The notes under the pieces were generated by a model. It was not told the DNA's origin. It saw nothing but the letters and a program-made list of their open reading frames with translations, and ran no database searches. A stretch of DNA of 64,000 nucleotides from Synchiropus splendidus (Eukaryota > Chordata > Actinopteri > Syngnathiformes > Callionymidae): assembly GCF_027744825.2 (NCBI RefSeq), contig NC_071345.1, positions 3,173,501 to 3,237,500 on the forward strand, read 5' to 3'. The position numbers and the translations under genes were made by a program. This document shows, one piece after another, positions 37,462-50,424 of the stretch. The first letter of the stretch is position 1, and the number at the start of each line of letters is the position of its first letter.

Positions 37462-37641
37462 GGGCTGATGAGGCTTCATGAAACAGTGCCCATGTTGTCA
37501 GAGCCCACTGGAGGGTCTTGGTTTAAAATTGATGTCAGTTTTTGCTGAAACGGTTTTTCAGTTTCTACGATTTCTGGGCAAATAGTGCCATCTAGTGGGC
37601 TGTGAACATGAGGGCACTGTTTCATGAAGCCTCATCAGCCC
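37462..37641 (+). mobile_element. Inverted-repeat element family A, copy 3
   Basis: This is the best-preserved copy, about 180 bp. The first roughly 30 bases, starting GGGCTGATGAGGCTTCATGA, are mirrored by the last 30, ending CTTCATGAAGCCTCATCAGC then CC. It lies in gphn intron 1 in the same orientation as copy 1. No target duplication could be delimited with confidence. Confidence 0.8.
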
Positions 37642-40600
37642 CTCACTACTTGACAAATACTGGACCCATTCATGACAGAAGTTGCATCAGTAGTAGCAAG
37701 CAGAGGGCTTGTTTGATGAGGGCCGTATTGATAGTTGCTCTTAATCGATGCAATGTGTTTCTTGTATTCGTCGATTCAAACGTCACGTACCAACTCAAAT
37801 GTGTGTCAACACAAATGCCACACTGGTGCTTCAGGCCGGTTGCTATCAAAATGTCATGGTGAAATAGTTGTCTCATGCACCCGCAGCAACAGCCCCTCAC
37901 CCCCACCCCCACACACACTCTCACCGAGCCTCAGACACATTCATCATTTATGCTGTCATTAGAAACAAGGCTCATTATATTCAGAGCTGATGATTTACGA
38001 TTAATATCTGCGAGGGGTGTGCTGTGTCGTCAAGCCCCTCTAATTCAATAAAAGCCAGAGGTGTGTGGGAGTGGATGGTGGCTGTTAACTGGCAGCGTGG
38101 GAGATTAGTTTGAAGGAAATGGCCAGTGTGTTGGAGGTAAGGTGCCACATTCCACGTCCCTGTCTCTTCCTTCTGTGGAACTTTTCTCCCTGGCTTCATT
38201 AGTGAGTGTCCCTTTAATATTTATAGGCTGGTTAATAAAACATCAATACGAGGGGCCTTTGTGGCTCGCAGTTGGCTGTAGGGTGCTGCAGTGTCGCTCC
38301 TCGCTGGTATTTAGATGATAAAGAGAAGCGCAGGTGAGGCTCCTGCATAGTGCCGTAATTTATCAGACACCTGAAGATCACTAAAAGCTCTCTTCGTCAT
38401 TTTGGGAACATGCTGACTATGAATCATTGATGCTATTATGAGAAAGATTATGTTCGTTCATTCATGTTCGACTTATCCTCCCGGGCAGGGATGGATGTTA
38501 GGGTCCCTTTTTTGGGGCAGGAACATTTGTGTCATTTTGTAAAAGGCTCCGTCCGTTATCACTTCACTTACCTACAGGTGGCAGGAGTCGACGTGGTTCT
38601 CGCTGAAGAAAATTATTTCTCTTCTCAAGTTTTTCAGTTTAAGTGTCAACCTGTTGCATTGTCTTGTTTATGCTGCAATCCATAAGAGACTGTTTTGTGT
38701 GGCTTCAGATCTCAAGATACAAGTTCGTGGCGCAGATGATACCAAACTCTGGAATGTCCACGATGGCTGACCAAGTCTTCTGACTCATAACCAGCAAGAC
38801 AAATATTCAAGTGCTTAATCGATCCTTAATTAATCTTCAAGTGTAGGTCGCATGTTGTGTAGCCTGAATTTTGCTCCCAGGTAATAGACGTCCAGATATG
38901 ATCTGGTCATGAGGAGCCATTTTCAGAGCTGTTCTGGTGTCTTAGGTGGTTGGTTGCAGTTGAACTGGGAAGCAGGCCTGATGACTGGAGCTGCCCTCGC
39001 TGTCTCCCATGTACCACTAAGAAATGAGCGTGATGGTGCCATTGCCAAGTAGAAAGTGGGTCATCAAAACACTCGTAAATGTGTCTGAGGAAGGGCACAA
39101 GTTGGCAGTTGCATCGTGGCTCTTCAGCCAAGCGCCAGGTGGAGTGATGGGAGACTGATCAAATATCCACTTTGAAACAAAGGGATGAGACGACTGTTGG
39201 AATGAAGGGCAATGTAAGTAGCTGCAGTGGCAGCAAACCAGGGACGCACTGATTGTTCCATTAAACTGAGGAGTCGCGGTGTTAGTGCCGTGCTAGAAAT
39301 GTGAAAGTCACCTTCTCTTTTGGCTGCAGGTTTTAAATGTGTCTGTGCTGCGCGGAGGCCACTGTGAGGTCAGCAGCGTAGCATTAGCGCGACGCTTGGG
39401 TGAAGGTTTATGGATGCAGTGCACGTTCCAACAAACCTGGACCTGCTCGCTGGGACGCTGCACTCGGGATCCAGTCCATTATTTGGACTCCAGCTCATTT
39501 GCATACAGATCCAATCCAGTCTAATCGAGACCGTCAGAACGAAGCTCTATAAATAGCTAATGAAGGCTCATGATCGGATATGGTTATGAAGATATCACAA
39601 TCATCACGTTTTAATAGCCGACTGAATGAGGTGTCCTCTTACTAGTGAGTGACCCCTCGGACGTCTCCCACGGAGCCTCTGCCGTCACTGCTCTTCCACA
39701 ATCACGATGATATTATTAAAGCAGGTAGTGACGCTGCAGCCACCCCTTCCTTCTGATTCCTGTATGATTTTTTTATTTATTCTTCCTGCATCTCTTCCCT
39801 CTCTGATCTTGCAGTCAACCCCTCCTTCTTTCTCTTCCCTCCAACCACCCACCCGTCACCTGCCCTTCGTTCTGTCGGGGTCACCACTGCCTGTCTATTA
39901 TTTCATCTGCAAAGTAAACCGGCAGTAGCTTCAGTGAGGGTCTTCCAACTCCGCTTGTCCATTCTTGTAACGTTCAGAGCGGAATGGAGCTTGGCCTCGA
40001 CCAAAGGGAATAGTGGGATGCTGGATGAGGCTTGACAAGGGCACAGCTGGGGAGAACAGAGCTGTCATTCCCTTTCTTAAGACGTCCACCTCTGCACATC
40101 TGGTGTGTGAGGGGGGACCGTCATGCCGCTGTGCCGCGGCGCAGCATGGATTCTGGTGGATGTGGCTCCACTGCGCCGGAGTTAGGACTTCAGTACCGAC
40201 TGGAGCGGCTCGTGTTCAGCTGATGAACGGCTAACGAGGCAACACGCTGTCACATGGGATTCTGTGGAGAGAAAACTTATGCTGCCAGTCAAATCTGCAG
40301 CAGTTGGCGGTGTAAATGTCCATGTTTGAGTGCGCTTTCAAGTGTTGCTCCTCTAGATCAGGCTCTGGTTTGCTGCACAGTCAGTTTAGTGAGAGAGAAA
40401 CGCAGGGTTCCTCCAGCTGCTCCCAGGGTCTTTTAGCCATCATGTCTTCCCTTAAGAATGTTTACCATGAGCTCTTTATGGCACAATGTCTCCTGTGTCT
40501 CTGTAGCCATGTTTACACAATTCCACATTTTTTTCCTTTTTAACCGCCATTTTCATTTCACTGGTGCACCGAACTCTGATTGAGCATTGTCAAGAAAGCT

Positions 40601-43600
40601 TTGTCCACTCTGTTGTGATGGTGACTCAACAGGTACAAGGGCTACACTAAAAAACAACACCCCCTTCCCCTGAAGATATAAATAGCCATTTCAAATCTTA
40701 TCTCGAAACAGCGTTGTTGAGAGGCGAAGCTTTGATATCCATCCCGACGATTAGGATCCTATTGTTCTGTCCCCTCCCCGGGCTGCTTACAGTGAGCCCA
40801 GCATCCCCAACATGTAGGGCGCCACACGTGTTCAGCGCCACGCGATTGCGATCGCTGTCGACGTGAAGACAGCATGTGTGTGACACCGTGCATTTGATAG
40901 TTTATAAGTCATTGGTGTGTGTGTGTAGCTTCTGGGTGTGTCTTTGATGATGGATGCTGCGCTTGTGCCGCTTACCCCACTGCTGCTCTCAGAATTAACA
41001 AGGTTGCTAAGATACAGGGGGCTTATATTAGATTAGGTTATCTGCTGTTATTGCTGTTGCAATATTTCACCTCGTGCCACAGAGCTTTTACTCATTTTGA
41101 AATTTAGCCCATTTGGAGCTGACATAGCACCTCAGAATGACCCCTGCTGGAATGTTCCTTTGAAAAAACATAAACTGAAGAAAAATAATTTCTCAAAGTC
41201 GCAATGAATATTTCCCCTATAAGTTATTTTTGATATATGAATATTTATTGTTTGTTTTCCAGTTTGTTTTTTTCCTAGTGTGTTGCATAAAAGTGTAGAA
41301 ACTATTTCTCACCTGATGGATTACTGCGGTGGAAAAAGTTGTTTCAGAAATAGTAAAATATGTGGACAGACTCATCATTGAATCTGAATATTGTATGTTA
41401 TGGCTCACTATTAGCTGAGACCAATTTCATCTGTGTAATATCTGAACTTAAGAGGTAGTAATCTCTTCCTCTGGAGTGTTTACAATCAGGAGGTGGGTCC
41501 ATGCATCTATTTATCATTGAGTCCAGGGGGGGTCACAGAACAAGCAAGGAGAGGTTTATTGGTGTACACACGTGTTCTCCTTTCCCAAGTAGACGTTGGC
41601 CCAAATTCAGCGTTTGACCTCTCTCGGAGAGCTGGAGGGCACCGGCAGAGATAAAGTGGCAGAAACAAACGTGGAGCCAAGTGAGGACGGGCGCTCAGCT
41701 ATCCAGACGATCGCTCTGAACAGCAGCTATTTTCACGCTCCTCCAGCAGGAGAGAGGGTCTTCGGGGGCCGCAGGCGGGTTCGGGGGGCACAAGTGGCCT
41801 CAATAAAGTTACGCTAGAAATGCTGACTAGAAGTGTATTTAAATATTTAAGGAGTTATTGCTAATGTGGTGATGGTTAGGACTTGTTGGCAGGAAATTGT
41901 TTGTAATAATTGAAATTTTATTTTAATGATAATAAATAATTATTATAATTTGTGATAGCCGAGTGTGGAAAAAATGGGTGCCTGGATGATAAGAAAAAAG
42001 GACATTACAAATACATTAAATATCACAATAAAATATCTGTAGCAAATATCTTCATTTTCTTTTCCCATATATTGATTTGTGCTTGTATTTAATATGGATG
42101 GATTTTTTGGATTTTTGAGGGTGCTTGGATATCTTTTGTTTCTGGAAAGGTGAAAAGGAAAGTGTGTGCCTCTTAATTCAGCTGCTGCCCCCCCGACTAG
42201 GCCTCAGATCATTGATGTCAGAATGAGTTTTTAAATGTCATCGTTGTCTCATCTAATACTTGGTGTCATTTCTTGCATCATTTTAAGCTCATGTTTGGTT
42301 TTCTGGCTAATAATGCTCCCCAAATGCTAACATCTGCGTATAATAGCTGTAAATCATCGCTTTGTTCTGTTTTCGATGGCGTCTTTAATCCCACATCATT
42401 CTCTTCATCGCCTCATTCTGTTTTTCTTTTCGTCATATTGACATATTTATCCGTCCCTAAGTTTCCTCTGGTCTCTTGATGTTCTCCCCGGTGTGCTGAT
42501 CTCCGCTGCTCGGCTGCGGCTGAGCGATTAACCCCTCAAGAGCCGGCGTGAGCCTGCGCTTGTGTTGATAGTGTTCTCGATCTGGATCTGGTGTTTGATC
42601 GCATCTGTGCGTGTAATGCTTCTGAAGCTTCCTTTTCTCCTCCCACTGCTGCATGTCTGCGGGCTGCTGCATCACAGGTGGAGGCAAATATGAGACTTTG
42701 GAGTGATGCGGGAGGCGAGAGAGCCGCGTGTGTGGTGTCTGTAGATCAGGTGGTTTGATGCAGGTCTTTCTTCTCAAGCCACGTTTTTGCTATTATTGGG
42801 TGTTTAAATGCATCAACTAGTGTCTGCACAGGCTTTGATGAACACAGTGTTGGCTTTATTTCGCCTTACGAAGAATTGTGTAGCCATTAGCACAGCAATG
42901 CTGCCTAAATGTGCTGTTAGCAGGTTTAACTGCTTTGCATGCATTTATCAATACAACCCCACTTGTTTGGTGTTGAAAATGGCTCGAACAACAAACACTA
43001 CTTATGACTCATCACCACAGAGACCCAGGTTCCCTATTGAGCTTGTTTTCAAGGGTCAAAAATAAATTTTTATGCTTTAATAGACTCTTTGCATTCATCA
43101 AGACGGTATCACGGTGTGAGATCCAGGAGGACAACATTGTTCACGCTGTGCCTCCCAAGTTCTTCCAACTTGATTTCAACTCCATACAGATTTGAATTCC
43201 TTTTACTGTCAGTTTCATATATGTTGACAAGAGCATGACAACGCCACCTAGCTAAGGCCTAGCTGTCGCTTCCCTCTATTTCATTCTGAAAAAGTGCACA
43301 ATGGAGACCACGAGACGCAGTGGGGTTTTTTTTTTAATGTCGGTACAACCTAGCATGTTCCACTGTGCCACTGACTTGAACTCACAAATACTTTGATTTA
43401 CACTTGGAATTGATTAATATTCTGGATCACCTGTTGTGGATCTGTTAAAAGTGTAAAACAGCTCCAACCTTTGTGTTGAATTGTGGCTGAGAGGTGCCCA
43501 CTGATGTGCCGCTGGAGAGCATGAATCAGCACCTGATTCACCACTTGTAGTCGATCAGTCCACTTTCCGAGGCTCCCATCTTCTTTTAATGCCGAGCTGC

Positions 43601-44043
43601 AGTGTCACCTGCTGAAGTGGGCGGAGCTTCCCATCTGAACAAGTTGCGTCACTGTTCTCTCTCCACATTTCAGTTTTGCCACATTAAAGCCCCTTTGAAG
43701 CCTCTCTTCCCCAGCGCCCTTCCATCACTCCACGCTCTTCTCTTTGTCCCTGCGTCTTTACTCGCTCCTCGTTCCCTCTCTATTGTTTCGCAGAAGGGAT
43801 TGCCTTTTTTTCCTCGGCTCGCCGGCGCAACAGCGGCTTCTCTACCTTCACCCCGGAGTTTCCCTTTGTTGCACACGTGAAGGGGTGGTGGGCACCGATG
43901 CCTTTGACAGAGCGTGTTGATTGGTTCAGAATGGTTGCTGCCTCTTGTTGGAGAAAGGAAAGGGCTATTTTTAGATCAAGGGGTAGCTGAGAGAGAAAGA
44001 CTGTGAGTGCGAGGTCTACTGCAGTGTTGTAGGAAGTTCCCTC

Positions 44044-44045
<2 letters not shown>

Positions 44046-44075
<30 letters not shown>
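44046..44075. repeat. (CA)n microsatellite, 30 bp
   Basis: This is a pure CA tract of 15 units in intron 1. Confidence 0.97.
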
Positions 44076-44077
<2 letters not shown>

Positions 44078-44589
44078 CACTTATGCAGCAGTGCCCCTCT
44101 ACAGCCAGTGATGGTGTGCATCCCATGTGCTTTCCCTCCTCCCTCAATCTTTTTTTCATGCTGCATCTTTCCTCCCAAAGTCCTCCTCTCTCTCTCTGAG
44201 CTGGCTCGGTGTGCAAATGTCAGCACTCTCCCCTTTATTTGCCAGAGCCCAGAGCCATGTTCAGCACCCTCTGTTTACCTCTGCCTCCACATCGCTGCCC
44301 CGTCCTCCCGCGTCGCTCTTTCATCTAATTCTCTTCATTTGTCCCGTCTTCGCCGCCCAGAACTCTCTTGCGCTCCCATTTCTGCAGCCTCCTCGCCATC
44401 GTTTCTTGACACCACCCTTGCTTCAGCCATCAGCCCTGCCCCTCCTTTCATTTATGGATCATGGCACTTCATTCAAGTACCAGCATGACATTTCCAGTCA
44501 TGTCTGCACAAGTTTATTTTTTTGCCGTCTGTGTCGCTATCATTTCAGCCTGATCCCAAATGTCCAACTTACATCAGTGAGTTGACTAG

Positions 44590-45040
44590 AGATCCCATGG
44601 TGACGTATACACCAATATCGCGATACTTGATTGCACAATATTGTACCCATATATTTGCTGACATATCGCAATACTTGGTTGTGTGATAATGCCTTGACAT
44701 TTGAAGTTGATCATATCAATATTTAATACATACATACTTTGATATGCTACTGCAATCTTTGACGTTTAATACCGACATTTTCTTTTTGTATACTGAAGTT
44801 ATTTTGTTGATTATGGGAGCGATTCATTCTACTGTTGGAGTAGACTGTATAACAATAAACCCATTTTCATGCACATAATGTTGTACTGCATTATCTTTTT
44901 TTCTCCTTAAAACGATGGTTCTTATTCCACTATATTGCTTACTTACACTATCGCAGTGTATCGTAATATATCATATCACCACTCCTGTATTGGAATGCGT
45001 ATGGTATGGCAAGATGCCTGCCATAGCCCTAGTGAACATG
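44590..45040. repeat. TATCG-rich interspersed repeat next to exon 2
   Basis: Both ends carry alternating ATATCGCGATAC and CGCAGTGTATCGTAATATAT motifs, with AT-rich sequence between them. The right end includes CACTCCTGTATTGGAATGCG. The same right-end block occurs at 3071-3155, and this type of decayed element is common in fish. It ends about 110 bases before exon 2. Confidence 0.5.
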
Positions 45041-45148
45041 TGGAAGACACGGAATATTTATTAACATTTGAAAAAAGCAGGTTAAAGTTGCCCAACATTG
45101 TTTTCTTTCCTTCACATGGCTCATGTTGTTCCTGCTTTGTGTGTTCAG

Positions 45149-45227
45149 TGAGCGACAGCTGCTTTCGAAACCTGGCAGAAGACCGCAGCGGCGTCAACCT
45201 CAAAGATCTGGTCCACGACCCGTCCCT
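45149..45227 (+). CDS. gphn: Gephyrin exon 2, G domain
   Basis: This 79-base exon continues the MogA-like fold of the G domain. It encodes the conserved run from [20 protein letters not shown] to the DPSL motif, residues 22-47 plus two bases of codon 48. The acceptor is a T-rich tract ending in TTCAG and the donor is GTGAGT. The phase changes from 1 to 2, as required to join exons 1 and 3 without a break. It is separated from exon 1 by 27.3 kb and lies about 100 bases downstream of a relic of an interspersed repeat. Confidence 0.97.
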
Positions 45228-48200
45228 GTGAGTATTCCGTCTGATCACCTTCTCATGTTCATGTTGGGATCCACGTCTGGGCTGAGAAACTCTGTCCCTT
45301 GCATCAGACGAAGGTAATGTCCTGAAGGATGGGAACATATGGCGAGTCGATGGTGAGGTAGTGGGATTTACATGGTCCTCTGACCTGGTCAAGTGTGCCA
45401 CTGTTGTCTGAGACGATTTCAGAAATTCTTGGAATCTTTTTAAAATCTCAAAGAAAAGCAGTTGTAAGCGGTGAATGGAACGACCACTTCATTAAACCCA
45501 GGCTCTTGATGTGAGATTAAGCAAGCCGCTCTTGAGCTCAGGGCCCGGAACGCTGGGTCACTGAACGTCGCAGCAAGGGTCTCCACCTGCTCCGCTCTCA
45601 TGGCGATGATGCAAGCGGACCCTGACCGGTCATGCTAATCCGACGCCATGAGTCAGCGTCTCCGTCGGGTTGGACCAGTCAGAACGCGGCAGCCTCAATG
45701 TGCCGCCGACGCTGCTGTGACAGAGAGTCCCTTCCAGGGAGGAGGGGAGGTGGGGAGGGGTGCAACTGGACAAGTGAACTCTGATCACAGCAGCTCACTC
45801 TCACAACAGTACATGTGATCAATCAGTTTGAACAGATGTCGCGGCCGCTAGAAGTGACAGATGGCAGAAAGAGATAGAGGGCGGTTAAACAAATGATGCC
45901 GCCACCCAAGGACACACAGATGAGGCAGATGTGTGTGTGTGTGCACGTGGTCGCCCTTGTTACTTGGCACACTGAGCTCTCTTTAGATTCAGTTGGACGA
46001 GCAGTGGCTGATAACGCTTGATACGGGGTGCTGAGTGTCACGCCAAACTCTTGTTCACACCAAACACTTGTGTCGATTGTTCTCTCTGGTTTTAGCAATC
46101 TCTCTGGAAGCTGTCGAACAAGTCGTGCCAGGGTAAAGTGAGAATCAGTGGTTCTCACAAACCCTCAAAACACATGTAGTATCCATATTTAATGGCTGCC
46201 GGCGAAAAGTGCTCCCAGCCACAGAACTGTTGGGTTTGTGACTTCCTGGACTGTGAGGCGTTGTTGCTGCTGAAATAGCTGGTGGCAAATGCGAGCGCGA
46301 TGATTCGCACGTCCTGCCGAGCCCTGACAAACATGATGTAATGGCTTGCTTTATTTATGTCCGCTCTGTGGGCTGACCCCCCAAAAGTTACTAGCCTCAC
46401 ACACACAGTTCAGGTCATCAACTGAAGGCTATGAAACATTCAGTCTGGGGGATCACTTGTTCCATTGCCTTACTCCAGGCAGCCGACCTCGTCTTCCATC
46501 CCCGTCACTGAGCCTCTTACACGTGACCCTGTCCTGCCTGTGAATCCGAGTCTCATGACTAGATTTGTGTCTTGTTGTTCTGGTGTTGTAGCTCCTGAAT
46601 GATGTGATAATTTTACGTTGGGTAGAACATGGAAACTTGTGTGATCAGACAGGTCTCTTTGTGTCTGCAGACCAGATATCCTCACCCCATCGTGCCTTCC
46701 TCAGAATATCCGAGACAGTCTATGTATTTCTTCCCACTAGGAGAAACAACCCGTTTCATTTCCTTGCTTGCCGTGATGCCTTTCCTGCTAGGTATCGACC
46801 TTGTCTGATCCCTGCAATCGTCCTTGTCGTCCGTCCCCATCAATGAGCCTGTTATCCGTGAGTCTCTCCTGCTTGTTGTGGAACGTCATCCACAACACCT
46901 TCCACTGCGGGGACCCTGATTGTCCCCACGTCCCTGACTTCATCCCCGCCTGCTCTTGGATGTCTTCCTCCCCTCCGGATCAACCCGAGGACAAGTCGAG
47001 GGCTCTCTCCGGCGGCTGGTGTTGCCAGGTTGAGTCAGAGATGAAAATAGCAGCCTGTCATTATTCTCTGTGTCAGAGGAGTCTTTATGATTCTGTGACG
47101 TGGCGCCCGGTGAATGAGAGCGTTTGCACAGATACAAGCTTTTCCACTTTGTTTAAATAGGAGAAGTGATGTGTGGTGTGGAGGGAAGGAGAAACAAATG
47201 GGGCAAGGAGATGGTCTGCAGCAGCAGCTCTGGACTCGGGTGACATTTATTCAGCAAATAAATAGATTGCTAGAAGGGCGGAGTGCTCTGCAGAATATTC
47301 CACTCTGCATTTCTGCTTGGCGTGTGCGCTCACCTCCGAGTGGAGTCATGCAAGTGGAGCCTCTTGCTGAGCACTCAGAGCTCCTCACAGGGGGAATCTG
47401 AAGAGGTGGGCTTGTCCACCGCTCCTTCCTTCTCCATTTTCCGCCCCACTACCAGTTCGCATGTGGAGAGCTGACCCCCCCGAGAGCCGAGCTGCGTATG
47501 CACGGGCGCACATCGGAATGGGCCGGATTCTGTGCCAGGAGGTTTCTTTAGTGGAGGAGAACCAAAGTGTGATAGAGTGCTACGCACAAAGAGTGTGTTT
47601 TATTGATGAAACCATGCTGGCAGATGGGTCTCATCTTGGAAGTGTCCCACTACCAGCCCAGATTTGCGAGTAGCTCTCATGCACGCACACGCCGTGGGTC
47701 TCTCTTGATAAGTGTGCCCCCGACAGTCTGACCCTTCTTCTTCTTCTTCTCACCGCTTTTATCACTGATCTCTCATTCTGTGTTTTGCTCTTTATACTCT
47801 TCTCTGTGCTCGTCTTTTATTCATAAAACATTTGGCTGCGGCGTCCGGGCTTTCAGGCCAAAACTACCGCCGAGAACTCAACACACTCGCCTCCCTCTTC
47901 GCCGGCCAGCTTTCAGAGCAAAGAGCCGCACCGTTGTTCTGGTTTGAAGAACTCTTAAGTGTCGTGGTCTCGCCACCGACACGTCCATTCACTCTGAATA
48001 TGACTCGCTCGAATTCACAAAACAATTGTTCTCCAAAGGCCTGGTGGACTGTTCACGTTGCTGCGCTTCTCTCACATCTTCTGGTCCTGATAACATGCAT
48101 GCTGTGTGATGACGTCAAGTATTGTGGTGGTCGTAGGTTATTTACTGGCCACCGGAGGGCGCAGAGAAAGACTGACTGATACCTGTCAAGTGCTGAGTCA

Positions 48201-50206
48201 TATAATCTGAATGCTGGGTTCTGAAAACTTGAAGAGAGCCATTTTCAGTTACAATCGAGTGAAGTTAATGAAGTTAATTAAACAGTTAAAATTAAATAAA
48301 CATGGAAAAATTCATAGGGAACATATGTATTGCTTCAACCAAAAAATAATATGTATATGTCTATGCCTATAATATGTAAGTGTCTAATTTGCCAATTTTA
48401 CTTATTTAAAATATTTTGAATATTTTTTCATACATATTTTTTTTATTTTTAAGTCAAATATGCATCATGTATTTTATAGTTTATTAAATAAAATTAGTAG
48501 TCATGAATTTTTCCTTTTACCACTAAATCTGAATGTGTAATTTTCTTTTTCAAATTGTCAGCACTTTGTAAAAAAAGTGCTTTAGAAATGAAGTGGATTT
48601 GGATTACTTGTAAACAAAATATATGTATTGCTTTCATGTGTGTATTGAAAATGTATTATGTATGACGGTGTTGCATTTCTGGTACTAATTTTTCTTCCTT
48701 CCAGTCATCCCACTGGTAACGCAGTTTGTTGCGTCACTTGTTGTCAGCCTGCTGAGTTCAGACAAAACACTTGTGCAGCTGCTCTGAGCGCAGATATAGA
48801 ATGATAGACGCAGGAGCTCTTTAATCAGCTCCAAGTATTCTCCTGTGTGTTTCCCGTCAACACACACACGCGTCGCTTCTGACACGCTATGATCAATAAT
48901 GTTTCATGTTCGCTGTGAAGATGATTCCGCAGAGAGAGTGTTGCCGACACAAACACAGAAATGGCATCCCCGGCTTTGTAAAAAAAAAAAAAACACTCAC
49001 TGGCTCACAAACTCAAACACAGCAGTGAGGGGAGCCAGACAGGACGGGGTTTCCGTGGCAACGCTGGGAAAGGAACGCCGGTTAGTTGTATCGAGCATAT
49101 TTTCATTTTGGGAAAAAAAAAAAGAACCCGAGGAGAGGCGGGAGAGGTGACTTGTCCTGACAGCGCCTTCACTCTCCCGAGGTGTAACACACACACACAC
49201 ACCTCATCAGACCAATGCACATGCATGAACACTAACTCAAGCGGTGTCAGAACCATTGCTGCCTCCCAAACACATCAGAGGGAGTAAATCACTCGTGCCA
49301 TCACAGGGAAGTCAGCAGGGGAGTGTGTGTGTGTGTGTGGGTGTGTGTGTGGGTGTAAAAGTCAGCAAACGCTTCAAGTATCCGAACACACACACACACA
49401 CACACACTTCTTAACTGCTTCTCAGCCAGACACGACGCTTCAAACAGGCGCGCGCTCGCCGCAGTGTTTGGGTTTTGTCATGCTGAACATGTCTCTCGGC
49501 TCCTCGCTTGCATCACCGCCAGCCAAAGCCCATGGATTTTTGGGAGCGTCATCGCCCGCCGTGTGAAGACTCAGAGGCACTGGGTTAAATGGGTATTTGT
49601 CTGAGGGATGGTATCATGGCGCTTAAGTGGCTGACACGGAGGGGAAACATGATGCAGTCGTCTCCCTAAAATAGAGCTCCTTAAAGAAGGGGGGAAAAGG
49701 AAAGACAGCGTTACGTAAGAGGTGTCTGTGCAGAGACTTCACCTTCAGCCTGGGGTTGAGGCTTCGTGCTGGAGTGTCGTTCCCCAGGAAGCCGCAAGAG
49801 GGGGACATAGCTCTTAACATCAACAGCCTCGAGAGTTCATTTTATTTTTCTACTTTTTGAGCTTGATTTATTTGTTTTATGTCAGTTGCCGACTCCCACT
49901 TCTTTTTTATTGGCCTTTATGCTGTATTTATCTTTAACTTCAATATATTTTCTTAATTCGAATGAAGGAAATGAATCAATAAAATGTTTTTTGTACATCT
50001 TAAACTTCATTATCAAATATAGTTTCAGTTAATGTATTCACTCATTATGTTGTTTACACTAAAATTTAGTTTATATTTTTATGAACTTGGGTAATTCAAT
50101 GAACTAGGATTAAGAACTCAGGATTAAGATATATGTACTGTTTATATTATATTAAATGAATGCCAGCGTCTGGTACACCAACTAATCATGTGACTTTCCT
50201 CCTCAG
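45228..50206 (+). other. Gephyrin intron 2 (5.0 kb)
   Basis: This intron lies between GTGAGT and CCTCAG. It holds a TTC repeat at 47737-47753, two AT-rich blocks (48240-48680 and 49830-50160), an A-run at 48979-48991, and GT/CA tracts at 49323-49356 and 49386-49407. No other gene is visible in it. Confidence 0.9.
49323..49407. repeat. (GT)n then (CA)n microsatellite pair
   Basis: A GT tract with two G interruptions (49323-49356) is followed 30 bases later by a CA tract (49386-49407). The two complementary tracts could pair as a hairpin. Confidence 0.9.
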
Positions 50207-50264
50207 GCTGGGCGGCATGATCGTGGCCTACAAGATAGTTCCGGATGAAATAGACGAAATAAAG
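50207..50264 (+). CDS. gphn: Gephyrin exon 3, G domain
   Basis: This 58-base exon encodes the end of residue 48 to residue 67, reading LGGMIVAYKIVPDEIDEIK. It closely matches mammalian gephyrin, with M-I-V where mammals have T-I-S. The acceptor is CCTCAG and the donor GTCAGA is weak at +3. Only 67 bases separate it from exon 4. The exon ends in phase 0. Confidence 0.96.
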
Positions 50265-50331
50265 GTCAGAAAGGTTCAGCGTGTCACTCGTGTGATGGTA
50301 CCTGTGAGTCTCACTGTGACGCTTTCAACAG
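50265..50331 (+). other. Gephyrin intron 3 (67 bp)
   Basis: This minimal intron has a GTCAGA donor and a CAACAG acceptor. It has no in-frame stop. Its length is not a multiple of three, so retention shifts the frame and creates a TGA at 50355-50357 within exon 4. Confidence 0.95.
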
Positions 50332-50424
50332 GAGACTTTGGTGGACTGGTGCGATGAAAAGGAGCTGAACCTCATTCTAACCACCGGGGGCACCGGCTTC
50401 GCCCCAAGAGACGTCACACCTGAG
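50332..50424 (+). CDS. gphn: Gephyrin exon 4, G-domain active-site loop
   Basis: This exon is 93 bases, exactly 31 codons (residues 68-98), from [11 protein letters not shown] to DVTPE. It contains the glycine-rich [11 protein letters not shown] segment, the family signature of MogA-type molybdopterin adenylyltransferases that forms the nucleotide and pterin site. The acceptor is CAACAG and the donor is GTGAGG. Both boundaries are phase 0. The peptide is essentially identical to mammalian gephyrin apart from the valine in ETLVDW. Confidence 0.97.

Larger units (their letters stand above)
17825..45148 (+). other. Gephyrin intron 1 (27.3 kb)
   Basis: This very long intron runs from the GTAACG donor to the TTCAG acceptor. 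I found no coding exon in it. The contents I can name are CT-rich tracts (18381-18425, 18551-18600), an inverted-repeat hairpin element (24650-24728), a degenerate triplet array (24120-24640), repeat family copies (18702-18874, 22393-22738, 28219-28593, 37462-37641), an antisense LINE relic (26170-26730), a SINE relic (32731-32900), (CA)n tracts (29801, 36742, 44046) and a relic next to exon 2 (44590-45040). A 220-codon open frame at 30360-31022 is unexplained. The remaining stretches look like ordinary unique intronic DNA. Enhancers cannot be identified without cross-species alignment. Confidence 0.9.

Noticed and set aside
43602..44585. Several frames of 90-152 codons on both strands
   Set aside because: The region is CT-rich with a CA microsatellite, so stops are depleted and the products are low complexity (serine, proline, leucine or valine-cysteine runs).
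46440..47160. Possible duplicated coding blocks (two similar CCATC...GAGCCT...GTGA segments)
   Set aside because: The similarity covers only about 30 bases and the frames differ; it is not enough for a repeat or exon duplication call.
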